This document shows positions 25,607 through 48,108 of a DNA stretch of 64,000 nucleotides, piece after piece. Numbering within the stretch: position 1 is the first letter of the stretch; every line of letters begins with the position of its first letter. The notes below the pieces were generated by a model. That model saw nothing but the letters and a program-made list of their open reading frames with translations, searched no databases and was not told where the DNA came from. The position numbers and the translations under genes are program-made. Source of the DNA: Amoebidium appalachense (taxonomy: Eukaryota > Ichthyosporea); NCBI GenBank assembly GCA_963693365.1, contig CAVNZM010000003.1:5270001-5334000 (forward strand), in the 5' to 3' direction.

Positions 25607-26809
25607 TATGTGGACATTGCAACACTTTGAAAGGCCGATCGGATATATGTACATTTGCATCTGTGAAAGCCATCGCATCACCGATTGTATCGTGGTGGGT
25701 CGACGTCTTGCTTCTGTTTTGATGTTTTTTCCGCTGCTAACTTGCAATGTTGAATGTGTATCTCTCCAACTTGCTCCTATGACTAAATGAAAGGGGCAAT
25801 CTTGGTGATGGTGGTGGTGGTCACTTTTTTTTGGGGGGGGGGAGGGGGGGGGGGAGAGGGGGGGGGGGTTGCACTTCAGATTGCTGTGTTGGGAATCAAA
25901 GTGCTGGAAGAGACAGAAGAGACAAATTGGAGTGTTTGTGCTTGAAGCTTTTTTTTTTTTTTTTCTTTTTTTTCGGCGGCGGGGGGGGGGGGGGGGGGGG
26001 GGGGGGAGGGCACATTGAATTGGATGTGAATGTTTGATTTGTGCATTAATTATCTTTCGATGGCAGCTAGGCTCAAACGGATCGACGCACCAGGCAACAC
26101 CCGACCATTTCCCCGCTGTGGCCTTAACACAACCGGCACAACAGACCGAAATTACGCAAGGGATCGCGTCGATCACTCTCCAATCACAAAAACCACAGGA
26201 AACACCAGCAATCGCTTCAATCAACACACCGATTACGCCGATTACGCCGATCACGTCGATCACGCCAATCCCTACCACAGCTACCCCGCCCGCCGTTACC
26301 GCGGCCGCCATGACCAATCAAATTTCTCAAGGGGGTTTTTCAGCCCCAATGCCAAATTCCTTATGCCTCCGCAATTTCAGATGTTTCCCCCCGCAGGCAC
26401 ACCCACATTTCCGAGCACCATAGCTCTCCCCTTCCCCCCACCCTTTTTTCCCGGAATAAAACCCTTTTTTCCCGTTGGCGGAAACGGAAAGAGCGATTTC
26501 AAGCCGGGTGCTTCTATTGCTGCAAACAACGTCAATTCTACACCGAATTTTCCCACTTTTACTCCCCCCGTAGGAAATTTCACGTTTGCCCCTCTCACCA
26601 CAACCACCACCAACACCACCACCATCACAACCACCACCAACAACACTCTGAATTTTAAAAACAGTATTAACAAGTCCTTTAACAAAAATGCAACGAAAAC
26701 CCAATCATCTGGGCCGTGGGTTTCTACTCCTGTTAAAGAATTTAGTGGGGTTTTATATGGCGTAAATGGTGACCCCGACTTTACAAAGTATTTTGTCTCT
26801 GTGTACTAA
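21723..26809 (+). CDS. Ankyrin-repeat protein with Thr/Asn-rich tail
   Basis: Exons recovered: 21723-21767 ([14 protein letters not shown]), 22362-22448, 23499-23594, 24453-24555, 25177-25248 and 26067-26809. Ankyrin repeats are clear: [20 protein letters not shown], then [20 protein letters not shown] with LLLERGAR, then [16 protein letters not shown]. The first five exons encode repeats, so it is a protein-interaction scaffold, probably cytosolic or nuclear. Exon 4 exits in phase 1 but 25177 enters in phase 0, so a small exon of 3n+2 nt between 24556 and 25176 is missing. Exon 3 has a CAGCAG tandem acceptor (23496-23501). In the last exon two frames are open: the in-phase one ([15 protein letters not shown], with a 9-nt ITP repeat) stops at 26421, and the other runs to TAA at 26807-26809 through a Pro/Phe- and Thr/Asn-rich region. 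One missing base in the G5T5 run at about 26330 would join them. The end is therefore uncertain. Confidence 0.72.
23595..23890. repeat. (GT)n block at the donor side of ankyrin intron 3
   Basis: The donor gtgtgtgt is itself the beginning of about 300 nt of GT-rich microsatellite. Confidence 0.9.
25460..25605. repeat. (CA)n microsatellite in ankyrin intron
   Basis: Two CA blocks separated by a GCGCGTGCG-rich centre. Non-coding. Confidence 0.9.
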
Positions 26810-26957
26810 TCGGCTTCGAGTTCCTTCAAGGTGTGTAATCCCCCCCCCCCCCCCCCCCCCCCTTCTCCCCCCAAAGGAGGGTGGGCTCTCACATTGTGGA
26901 TGGCTTGCCCCCCCCCCCCCCCCTCCCCCCCCCCCCCCCCCCCTCTTCCCCCCTCCC

Positions 26958-27034
26958 GATGAGAGTGGGCCCTAAATATTATGTTATTATGCATACTTTT
27001 TGTATGTGCTTTGTACCTTCCATTGCGTCGTCTT
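26958..27034 (+). repeat. Dispersed family-1 element
   Basis: Directly after C-rich sequence. Shares tattatgcatactttttgta, tgtgctttg and the gtcgtctt end with the other copies. Confidence 0.6.
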
Positions 27035-27274
27035 TTGTTACTCTGTTTTTCGCACTCTGTAACTCATCCTACCTCCCCCCTCCCCGCCACCCCACCCCAC
27101 CTGCCACCCTCTCCCCCCCCCCAACCAACCAACCAACCAACCTACCAACCAACCAAAGCAAGAGAGGGGGAGAAAACAATAAGAAACCCTCTTCTCGTCC
27201 AACCCTCCCCCCCCCCCTCCCCCTCCCCCTCTCCCCTCCCCTCTCTCTGTCTCTTTGAATGACTCACTCCCCCT

Positions 27275-27342
27275 GAGGATGGGCTCTGCTTATTATCCAT
27301 ACTCTTTATATGTGCTCTGCAATCTGCATGGTGTTGTCTATC
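27275..27342 (+). repeat. Dispersed family-1 element (best copy)
   Basis: Begins gaggatgggctctgcttatt and continues with catactctttatatgtgctc, then aatctgcatggtgttgtcta. It stands immediately downstream of a C-rich run and serves as the reference copy for comparison with 9127, 26958, 39731, 40635 and 63870. Confidence 0.7.
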
Positions 27343-27364
27343 ATGAATCTGGACCTCGTCCTTT

Positions 27365-27520
27365 ATAACACTTTCTTGACCCATTATAACTCATTCTTGA
27401 GCCATCATAACGAAGCCATTATAACTTATTCATAACCCGTATTAGCTCATTTTAACCCATTGTAACTCATTTCTAACTCATTAACTCACTCTTAACCCGT
27501 CATAACTGATTATTAATTAC
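27365..27520. repeat. Degenerate AACCCATTATAACTCATT repeat
   Basis: About eight irregular copies of a 15-25 bp phrase (cattataactcattcttga, ccattataacttattcataa and so on). Function unknown. Confidence 0.7.
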
Positions 27521-27793
27521 AATTTAAATCAATTTTTTTTGATCCAATATAACTCTTTTAACCCATATCTTCCCCATGCAGCATCCCTCCCTGTTGTGCA
27601 TTCGTCATGTCCACATTCAAAATGTTTGATCCTTCTTTGTGTGTTTTCACATGTTCTTCGTTTCTCAGTGTGTTGCTGACCCATCACCAAACCCCTTTTC
27701 AACCCCTTCCCTCCTTCCTCTCCCCCATCCCCTCTTCCACACAACAAACACACACACACGTACACGTATCCCCCCCCCCCCCCCCTATAACAC

Positions 27794-27912
<119 letters not shown>

Positions 27913-27938
27913 CACACACAACACACACACATGTACCC

Positions 27939-27978
<40 letters not shown>

Positions 27979-28024
27979 CCCCAGTATTTTGTACCGTGTT
28001 CCGCATTCTAACCCCCCTGTCCTC

Positions 28025-28059
<35 letters not shown>

Positions 28060-28105
28060 CGTACACCCCCTCGCTCCCTCATCCCCCTCCCCCCTCCCTC
28101 CCCCC

Positions 28106-28160
<55 letters not shown>

Positions 28161-28166
28161 ACATAG

Positions 28167-28935
28167 GATGCCATACGTCACCTCCTCCGCACCCCAGCCG
28201 TTGTCTTCCACTCAGAGGGGTCATCCCCCCAAGGCCCGGGGGTTCTCCTATTCGGCGCCCAAGGCGACGACCAATCAAATCCCGTTCGTGCACGTGACAA
28301 CGTGTACGTGTACATCTTTGACCTTCTCTCGCCTTCCGCCAATGAAATGACGCCTTACCTTCAGCCGATCCTCGGGTTGTACAAAATCGTCAAAGTATGG
28401 CATGACCTCTCCAACGACTCCCACCAATTGTTTTTGGGCTCGAAATTCCCTTGAAGGGGGTTTTTGACATGCAAATTGCGTACGAGTGCCTCACGGGGGA
28501 CATGTTTTCAGGACTGAATTTGGTCAGTGAGAAATTTCGCGGGAAATCGCGCAGCACAAAGACTTCCGTCAGGAATGTTACGGATGACGACACCAGGAAT
28601 GTAATCTGGACAAAGTGGCCAATCAAATAGCAGCTTCTAGACCAGGCAGCCAATGAAATCGTTTCATTCTTGGCGTGTGTCCCGCCACTGAAAGATGCTT
28701 TGGAAGAGAAACCACCCGGGGCATATGACACCGTACTACGGGTGGGTGTCCCCCCTCCCCCCCCCCCTCCCCTCCCCTCCTCCCCCTCCTCCCCCCCCCC
28801 CCCCCCCCTTCCCCCCCCTCCCCTCCGCGCACCCCCCCCCCCCCCCCCCACCCCACCCCAACCTACCTCCTCTCCCACCACCATCACATTTATGAGTCCC
28901 TCCCTTGTCCCCTGATCCTATTATTCCCCAACCTC

Positions 28936-28968
<33 letters not shown>

Positions 28969-29106
28969 AAGTTAGTTAATCATATATAAAATAAAATAAT
29001 AAATAAAATAAGGCACACATGTACACTATCGGGATTGCCATACCTACCTTTCCTTCAGAGCAACTCCTTCGCCTCACGCACGTATCACCCTCCCTCTCCC
29101 CCCTCG

Positions 29107-29150
<44 letters not shown>

Positions 29151-31602
29151 TTCCCCGGCCCCTGCAGCCTGGTGCTACCAGAAGCATACACTACCAATGC
29201 TCATTTTCACTCAGCTATCTCCCCCCACCCCACACCCCACACCCCACACCCCCTTAATCATGGTTAGCTTTATTTTAATTACTTTCTGCCCTTCTTCATA
29301 TTTAGCTACTCTCTTTCCCCCATTCCCATACTTAGCTTCCCCCCCCCCCCCCCCCTCCCCCCCCCCATTCTCATATGCCCCATATCACCTGCCCATCCAC
29401 AGGCGTCACAAAACCGAGCAATTTGGCTAAGAAGCGACCAATCAGATTCGTCGGCGAACCGCCAAAAATGTGCAGCCGCAAATTGCTATTGGATAACATT
29501 GACCAATCAGGCGCCTCGAGGTCACGGCAGCTATTGGTCGATCAGGCGATGGAGAACATTTTGGAGTTGATCCCTGAGCAGTTTCGAACCAAATTGGGAA
29601 ATGGAATGCAGATCTACAGCCTTCGCGATATCATCTTGGACGTCGATCGGCCCTCTTATGCGTATTTCTCCGGAAAGGGCGGAAAAAGCAAACGTGTAAA
29701 CCTGAACGACGATCCGAGGGAGATTTACACCAGAGAGATGCTTAATCGGGCCATGGGATTGTTGGAGGGTCGATTCGGGCCGGACAACCGGGCCGGTATG
29801 GACGGTTCACTCCATCGAATCAGTTGCATGCGTAACAACAGGGGCGAGGTTTACGCTTTGACTATTCGGATCGGGCGATCGGCACCCGGAAACAGCGATA
29901 TGATTCGCGATCTGCTTTTAGATCCGTCGCGATCCGTTCTCCTATTGGGCGTTCCGGGATCGGGGAAAACTACGATTGTGCGCGATGCGGCGCGATTGAT
30001 AGCGGAAGAACAGTTGAATGTTGTTGTTGTCGACACATCCAATGAGATTTGCGGCGACGGGGACGTGCCTCATTGGTCGGTCGGAATGGCCCGGAGAATG
30101 ATGGTACCCAACGTCGAATCACAGGCGAGGGTTATGATTGAGTGTGTTCAGAATCATACCTCGGACGTGATCGTAATCGATGAGGTCGGACGGCCCAATG
30201 AGGTCGCGGCAGCGAAAACGGTGAAGTAGCGAGGCGTCCGATTGGTTGCTAGCGCCCATGGAAGTTTCCGGCAACTCGTGAAAAACCCCCAGTTGAATGG
30301 GTTTGGTGGGGGGGGGTCACGACGGTGTTGGGCATGATGGCACAAGCAGGTACGTGCGTGTATGTGTGGTTGTGTGGGCGGGTGTGTGTGTGTGGGGGGG
30401 GGGGGGGGGGGGGGGGAGGGGGGGGGGAGGGGGTGGGTAGGTGGATGGGTGTGTGTGTGTGTGTGTGTGTGTGTTGGGAGGGGGGGGAGGGGGTTATGTG
30501 TGTGTGTGTGGTGGGGGGGGAGGGGGAGGGGGGAGGGAGGGGAGGGGGGGGATGTGAATGGCTGGTAGCGTTGTGTGTGTGTGGAGGGATGGGTGTTAGT
30601 GCGTTTTCGCACACATGCGTTAAGAGGGGAGAAGGGACACGTTGATGGTGGAAGTGGGTGATATACATGTGCATACTTGAGAAGGGGGCGGGGGAGAGGG
30701 GAGGGGGAGAGCTACAGGGAGAGGGAGGAATAGATGTTGCAGAAGAAAGAAAATAAGTGTTATCACATCCCAAGAGCTGTGGTGAAAGGGAGAGGGAGAG
30801 GGAAAGAGACGGAAAGGGCAATTAAGGGGAACTGTTTTTCCCCGGGTAGGAGGGAGAGGGGGGGGGGGGGGGGGTCTTTGCAACTTGCAAGAAATGTGGG
30901 CACAGACTTCACTGGAAAGGTGTTTGTGTCCATGTTTGCATTTGCATATGCGTGTGCGAGCGTGTGCTCGTCCACGTACGTGTGTCGTATATGTTTCCGA
31001 AGCGTGGTCCGAATACTGCCATCTACAATATTGTCACGCTTTTGATTCTGCGTAGAACCCCCCCCCCCCCCCCCCCTTTCTTCATGCATGTTCTCTCTGC
31101 GCTCTCTCTTCTACGGAGGACCTCGTTCTCTAATATCATTGTGCGCGAACCAACCCAGCGCGAGCTAGCCATATATCCATGCGGCCACCCATTTAGAGGC
31201 CGCTAAATACATGTGTGCACTAGGCTGCTAACCATAAATGGGCACAAAAATGTGGGTTGCTACTAATGACCACATGTGTACACAATATACATATGACACA
31301 TACACACATATATACATACTGTTAACCATTATTTTAAGGCCTGCTAACCATTTTTGAATAACAACACATAGGTTGCCGAACGATGCGGCGAGCCAATCTT
31401 CGACACAGGGGTGGAGCTACGTCAGAACGCCTTCCATATATGGCGGGTGATTGATCAATCAGGTGACGCCGTTGACGAGATTCTTTCGGGCCGACCATTC
31501 AGTGCGCACTACCACCAGAGACAGCCCGAGGGAGATCACGTGACTATTCGGTGGGCGAAAATCGGAATTGAGGATGATGAGTTGCCCTGGACCCCTGCGT
31601 GA
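28167..31602 (+). CDS. EXD (DEDD exonuclease-like) plus SpoIIIAA/Ycf45-type ATPase fusion, disrupted
   Basis: Exons: 28167-28741, possibly 29059-29081, 29403-30349, 30906-30919 (14 nt) and 31372-31602 (TGA). The 5' end is not found. Exon 1 matches the 3'-5' exonuclease-like EXD fold: [63 protein letters not shown]. The usual first Asp is His (HSEG) and the last-motif Asp is Asn (ANEI), so it is probably catalytically dead, as reported for animal EXD1. The second half is a SpoIIIAA/Ycf45 P-loop ATPase: Walker [10 protein letters not shown], Walker [41 protein letters not shown] and C-terminal [12 protein letters not shown], the family of plant SPD1-like plastid ATPases. Literal reading is broken by a -1 shift near 28451, TAG at 28628, TAG at 30227 and a shift in the G9 run near 30308. 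The join from 28741 to 29403 is not in phase. Confidence 0.68.
30906..30919 (+). CDS. 14-nt micro-exon of the SpoIIIAA-type gene
   Basis: ACTTCACTGGAAAG between cacag and a gt donor. It restores phase between 30349 (phase 1) and 31372 (phase 0). It adds DFTGK, so the spacing between TVLG and the [11 protein letters not shown] segment matches that of plant homologues, where an RRRGTQKT-like stretch stands. Inferred from phase and spacing. Confidence 0.6.
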
Positions 31603-42340
<10,738 letters not shown>

Positions 42341-42691
42341 AGGATCCATGATTCAATTCCTGTACTAGTGTGTTGTTAAAGGCATTCGAAAACCCGAGAA
42401 CAACAAAAGGCTTCCCCCCTCCTCCTTTTTCTTTTTTTTTCCTGTAACGGTTCCCAAGCTTTCCTAACAGTTTGCGTACACAACCCAATTTAGATGCGTT
42501 TTTGTTCAATTTTGGTTACTGAGACAGATAGAACGGAACAAGGGGCCATGTAAATATTATGCTCGGAGTCCTTTGTGTGGTCACACAAAGCTTTAATAAT
42601 AGTACTGGTGGCTTCGATGATCCGTTATCATCCTTCAGACGAATAAAGGCAGGGTTATTTTTTGCAGTTCTAAGGGGATTTTGCGAGCGAT

Positions 42692-42722
<31 letters not shown>

Positions 42723-45154
42723 TCCCCCTCTCATCGATCCCCTTCCCCCCGCCCGCCCTCGGGGGCCATCAGCCTCTAAGTACCACTTTTGTCCGCCTGT
42801 TTAGTTTTAGCTTTTTGCTAATTTATATTGCAAGTGATTTTGTTCGAACGCGACTGACTTGTTATCGGCAGCGACGTCTGACTCGTATCCTGGCCATGGC
42901 ATGCCCTGACTCCGCTCGGGGCCTGAGTCGGCGCCGTGTGATCATTATATCAAATCAGCTCTACTGCCAGAGTCTGCGGTCACCGTTCTCTCTCTCTCTC
43001 TCTCCCCCCCCCCCTCCCCCCCTCTCCCCCCCCCCCCCCCCCCCCCCCCCCTTGTTGATCGTGGCACCTTTGGAGCTGGACTGCAACCATATTCCTACCT
43101 TTTTGAAAAATATATATGTAGCCTAGTATTAAAGGTTTCTTTAATGTTTTATCAGTGAAATTATTAGAACTGGGTTTCAATTCATGATCAACTCTCAGGC
43201 TCGGAGTACAATGTCATGTTGTATCATGATTGGGTAAGGCAGGCCGCGGGTCATTAAATTATGTAGGGCCGCACGTGCGTGTGCGTGTAGTGATGGTGGT
43301 GGTGGGGGTGGGGGTGGGGTGTGTGTGGGGTGGGGGGGAAGGGGGGAAGGGGGGGTGGGGGTGGGGTGGTTTGGGGGGGGGGGGGGGGGGGGAGGGAGGG
43401 GGGGGGGGGGGGGGGGGGGCTGGGCAGCCTGGGGGGCCGGTCCGGGCTCGCGAGATGCATGATGCGATGATTGCCAAATAGCCAATCAGACCGTCAAATA
43501 GATTTGAATAGATCCGTTTTTTGATGCATTTTGAACCAACCAATCTCACAAAAGCGAACACAAATTAGCTGTTTATGGTGCGTCATTCCACTTTCCTATT
43601 GGTAAAATGTTCTTTTATGGAGCGTAGTGGCTTTCTTTGCACCACCATCACGTCAGTGCCAGTGGTTATCTCAGGCAGAGGCCCCCTGTTTCGAAAGAAA
43701 ACCCCTCCAAAACCCTAACGGTTCTAGCCCTTCACAAGTAAATATGATAACGTTTAGAAATCATACGCGTTTCTGTTTCAGGTTTTTATGTATCGATTTA
43801 ATTATGGTGACAGCCGTCCGTCACTGTTACTTCGCATTCGTCACGTGCACGCGTAGGTCACACGGTGTGCTGCGTGACCGTCGTTACCGGATGACGAACC
43901 TAGCTTGTAAGCAAGTGCAGTTAGGAAGTAGCACCTTGGTAGCTTTTGCATATGCCATGGTGCAGAGTGTTCAGAGAGAGTCATATCGTGCTTTGATTGC
44001 GCTGCAGCACATTGCTCCGTGACTGCAAACATTTTGTGTGTTTGCACAGAACTAGAGATTAAAGCCGATCCATACCTTCTTCTTTACATTTCCCCCCTTG
44101 ACCACGGGGGAAATACTTGGATAATAACTTCCGAATACAATAGTTACTCTATATGGACGGAAAGTTAACAGGTGGCACAGCGGCCAGGCAAACGTATGCG
44201 CAGTAATTCCTCTCCATCCACAGTAATAACATATAAACCTGTTCCAAAAGGTGTAGTAGGCATCACACAGCAAACTACTATACAAAGCCCAAGACCCCGT
44301 GACGGCAACCGGTGTAGAAAACAACCTCTATAAACATAACAACACGTCCAGTATTCCTCCTTCGAAAATGTTCTCCACCACAGGAAAAGCAGAAGACCAA
44401 CCAAACATTGTTTTTCTTCCAAAGCAGCCAACGACCTCGACCTCCACGAGGCAAGAAAACAAAGGTGGCAGCGCCGGCACCGCATTTCCATCGTTGTTGG
44501 GTTTATCGGCGTGTTTTTTGTCACCGCGGGAATTGGGTTAACATTTGTTCACCTCCTGCATGAAAAGGGGCCTGAGAGTGAAAATACGACGCGAAACTCC
44601 GTGGGACTCTGAATGCCGTTATGGCTGTTTTGTTTTCGTTCGGGTGCCTCATGTGCTATGGGGGGTTTTGTGCGACGAAATGGCTGCGTTCGATGAAGCC
44701 GGGGAGCGACACGGACTCGAGGGCGCAGCTGGTGGATGCTGAGTTGAAGGCATAGAATGCATTTTTGGCGGGTTTGTCCCGGTTTTTTTTTTTTTGTTTT
44801 TTTTTTAAAAAAAATAAAAAAAATAAAAATCTCCACACCTATGCCGTCACTTTTTGGGTGGCTGTGAGTACTGTACGTACGTAAACCCTCATAGGCCCAA
44901 TTCCAACTGCACGTACACATCGGGCCGGTATTACAAGCATATGAAATGAACTTCCGGGAATATTCTCATTATTAGTAACCGATTGTTTGATTTTAGCAAA
45001 AAGTTTCACTGACAGGCTGCAGTTCTTGAGGCATGTGTAGTATAGCTACAGAAAAGCAATTTGCCGACTCGACAGGGAATGAACATTTCATGGCGATGGT
45101 GCGCGGGGTGCTATCGGTTTTTTTTATTTTTTTATTTTTTTTATTTTTTTTGGT

Positions 45155-45185
<31 letters not shown>

Positions 45186-45914
45186 AGGCTCGAGAAGATG
45201 TTTAGAAGTGTGTGAGTGTGTGGTTGGTTTTTTTTTTTTGGTGGTGATGGTGGGGCTGAGGGGAGGGGGGTATAGTCTGATCTTAAGTAAAGCACACAAG
45301 GAAGCACAATATCGAAGGCATGCATTCAGCGATTTGGTTCGAGTAATTTATCATTTTAAGCACCTTCAATGTTGCTGACCTTTGAATTTATTAGGGGTTC
45401 TAAAGAATTGAAACGAGGATTGTCGGTCTTTAGGTCACACACCGTATGGCCACGACACAGAATAGATGAAATGTTGCCTCAACTCCCCCCCCCCCCCCCC
45501 CCCCTTCCCCCTCCACCCCCCCGTCCCTACACACACACACACACACCTGCCCACTCAAACACCATCCATTCTAGCCCTAAAGCATTTGCAAACAAGAACA
45601 TAGCTGTACATAACTATCATGCACATGCACGCCCACACATCCACACACACGCAGAAACGTGCACGCACACGCGGGAGCACAAGCGCGTCCGCACACACAC
45701 AAGCACACATAATACATAATAATATAGCCCAGGGGAACTCTGACGAACTACAATTAACTTTTGAATCACGGGAGCAGACTGATACTATGAATAAAGCGGC
45801 GCCGCAGCAGTAAATCTTCATGTGACCTCCAGCCAGCATCCACATGGCCAATTCGATTAAGTCTTCACAGAAACTATGAAAGTTAGACTTCTTGGCGGTG
45901 GTGGTGGGTGGGTG
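42341..45914. other. Intergenic, mixed sequence with poly-C/poly-G blocks
   Basis: Nothing securely coding. Poly-C at 42691-42719 and 42999-43050, a G-rich block at 43295-43420, and AT-rich mixed sequence elsewhere. A possible exon (44384-44612) is listed separately. ORFs at 43627-44022 (+) and 45555-46385 (-) have no recognisable domain. Confidence 0.5.
44384..44612 (+). CDS. Possible terminal exon of a single-pass membrane protein
   Basis: After a cacag acceptor, a frame open to TGA encodes a basic segment (RKQRWQRRHR), a good transmembrane helix (ISIVVGFIGVFFVTAGIGL) and a short tail ending RNSVGL. The first base completes a codon from an unfound upstream exon. A competing ATG-initiated frame at 44368 (MFSTTGKAEDQ) overlaps it. 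Family not recognised. Confidence 0.22.
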
Positions 45915-45967
45915 GGGGGGGGTCGATTGGCTTGCGAAAAATGGGGGGGGGGGGGGGGGGGGGGGGG

Positions 45968-46005
<38 letters not shown>

Positions 46006-46319
46006 GGGGGTAGTACATGGGGGGGGAAGGGGGGGGGGGGGGGGGGGAAGGATTTGCGTGAAAAAATGGGGGGGCATTTTTTTTTTTTTTTTTTTTGGGG
46101 GGGGGGGGGGGGGGGAGTAGGCCGGGGAGAGGCCGGGGGGGTTGATTGGCGTGAAAAGCCAGAGTGACTGTCACGGTATTTGGAGGGCCTAAGGGATAAG
46201 GGGTGGGTTGGGTGGTTGGTGGGGGTGGGGGTCGAGCGGCTTGAAAAAAAGGGCGTGTATTGCCAGCGCGCCACAGTGTATATGTGTGGGTGGGTGGGTT
46301 GGCCGGTGGTGGTGGTGGT

Positions 46320-46359
<40 letters not shown>

Positions 46360-46815
46360 GCAGGGTTGATTCGCATGAAAAACAAGTGTTTGTATTTGCC
46401 GATAGGTGGGGGGGGGGGGGGGGGGGGGGGGGAGGGAGGGAGGGGGGAGGCCTTGTGTGTGGGGGGGGAGGGGGAGGGGTGGGGAAGCAGGGTTGATTAG
46501 CATGAAAAAAAAGTGTTTGTATTTGCCGGTGGGTGGCCCGGGGGGGGGGAGAGGGGGGAGACCTTGTGGTCGGTGGAGGGGGGGGGGGGGGGGGAAAGGG
46601 GGAGGGGGAAGAGGGGTCTAATACTACATAGGGTGATAATCAATCATGGTCATGTACTTGGGACGGTAGCGGCGACGAGGCCTGCTAGTAGGGAGAATCG
46701 GGGGACCGTGGGGGGGGGATGAGGGGCTTTGGGTGTGTGTGTGTGGGGGGGGGGGGGGGGGAGGGGGGGGGAGGGGGGGGGTTATTGGTGTTAAGGGCAA
46801 GGGTATGTATTTGCG

Positions 46816-46846
<31 letters not shown>

Positions 46847-46860
46847 ATTGGCGTAAAATT
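45915..46860. repeat. Array of poly-G blocks with a TTGATTGGCGTGAAAAA-like spacer
   Basis: About eight poly-G runs are each followed by variants of the same spacer: cgattggcttgcgaaaaatg (45923), atttgcgtgaaaaaatg (about 46051), ttgattggcgtgaaaagcc (46142), ttgattcgcatgaaaaacaa (46365), ttgattagcatgaaaaaaaa (46493) and attggcgtaaaattgcgg (46849). Two copies also share gtgtttgtatttgccg. Unit length varies with the G run. On the minus strand this reads as poly-C with short conserved linkers. Confidence 0.75.
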
Positions 46861-46950
46861 GCGGTGGAAACAATGTGAATATTCGTATATGCAGGAAACC
46901 AGGTCGTGCAAGATTATTACTAACAGGTCGACACGTGCACCTGCACACGT

Positions 46951-46983
<33 letters not shown>

Positions 46984-47495
46984 CCCTCCCACCTTTTGTA
47001 CTTTCCTTCTTTTTTCCATGGCAATCATCAACCTCTCGTCCCAAACAACTCCGAGACTCACACAAACAAGATTTCAATGTGGCACACATCCTGCTGCACG
47101 GTGGGTTTTAAGGCCCATTTAATATCCCTTTTTAGTCAGTTAAAAATTAAAAAATTTCCGTTCAATGTGTATCTCGCCAATCACAAAGCGTAAATCACGT
47201 CGGGTCTGATCATGGCCCGGATTCCTGAAGGGTGAACCCCTTTAACAGCCACACAAAATAGCCATTATGCATATGGACGGTGCTGTTGTGCACGTGTGTG
47301 TGTGTGAGGTCTAGGGTGTGTGGGTGCGTAATAATAATTAAGTGTTGGTGAGTGGCCATAGGTGAGGGCGGGGGGAGGGGGGGGGGGGGGGGGGGGAGAG
47401 GGAGGGAGGGAGAGTTGGGTACAGGTGGGTATGGGGTTCGGAGTTTTTGGGATGGTTGGGTGGGCCTGGGTGGGTGGGTGGGTGGGTGGGTGGGG

Positions 47496-47538
<43 letters not shown>

Positions 47539-47809
47539 GGGGGGGGGGGGGGGAAGAGGCCACACACAAAAACACATGGGTACCAGAAAGTTTCCGGCCA
47601 ATACGTTGTGCTGAAAAAGCCCAAGCCAGGCGTGTTTTTTTTTTTTTGTTTACATGGTATGTAGGTGTGGTTTGCCTTATTAGGCTATAAACATAGAACT
47701 TAGCCTCAGATTGAATGTACAAGAAATTTAATTCGCTTTGCAAGCAAAGCTCATAAATCGGCCGCCCAGGGTCGGGAGAGCCCTACAATTTAAAGAAAGA
47801 GAGCGACGT

Positions 47810-47895
<86 letters not shown>

Positions 47896-48022
47896 GACAG
47901 AGTGCTCTAGAGGGTGGGCGAGAGAGAGAAAGAGAGATTTAAATCTCTTCTTTGGCATGGCTCTATCGGAGACAGAGGGGGAGAGAGAGAGGGAGATCAG
48001 AGAGAGAGAGAGACAGAGGGGG

Positions 48023-48108
<86 letters not shown>

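Noticed and set aside
26766-26826. Extension of the last ankyrin exon to a gtgtgtaatcccc donor at 26826-26827
   Set aside because: The frame open to that donor has a stop at 26763 and does not match the phase of the next recognised exon (28167). The donor-like string is noted, but the TAA at 26809 is preferred.
43627-44022. 131-codon plus-strand ORF
   Set aside because: Begins at a non-ATG codon; the first ATG gives a protein without recognisable features. No support from neighbours.
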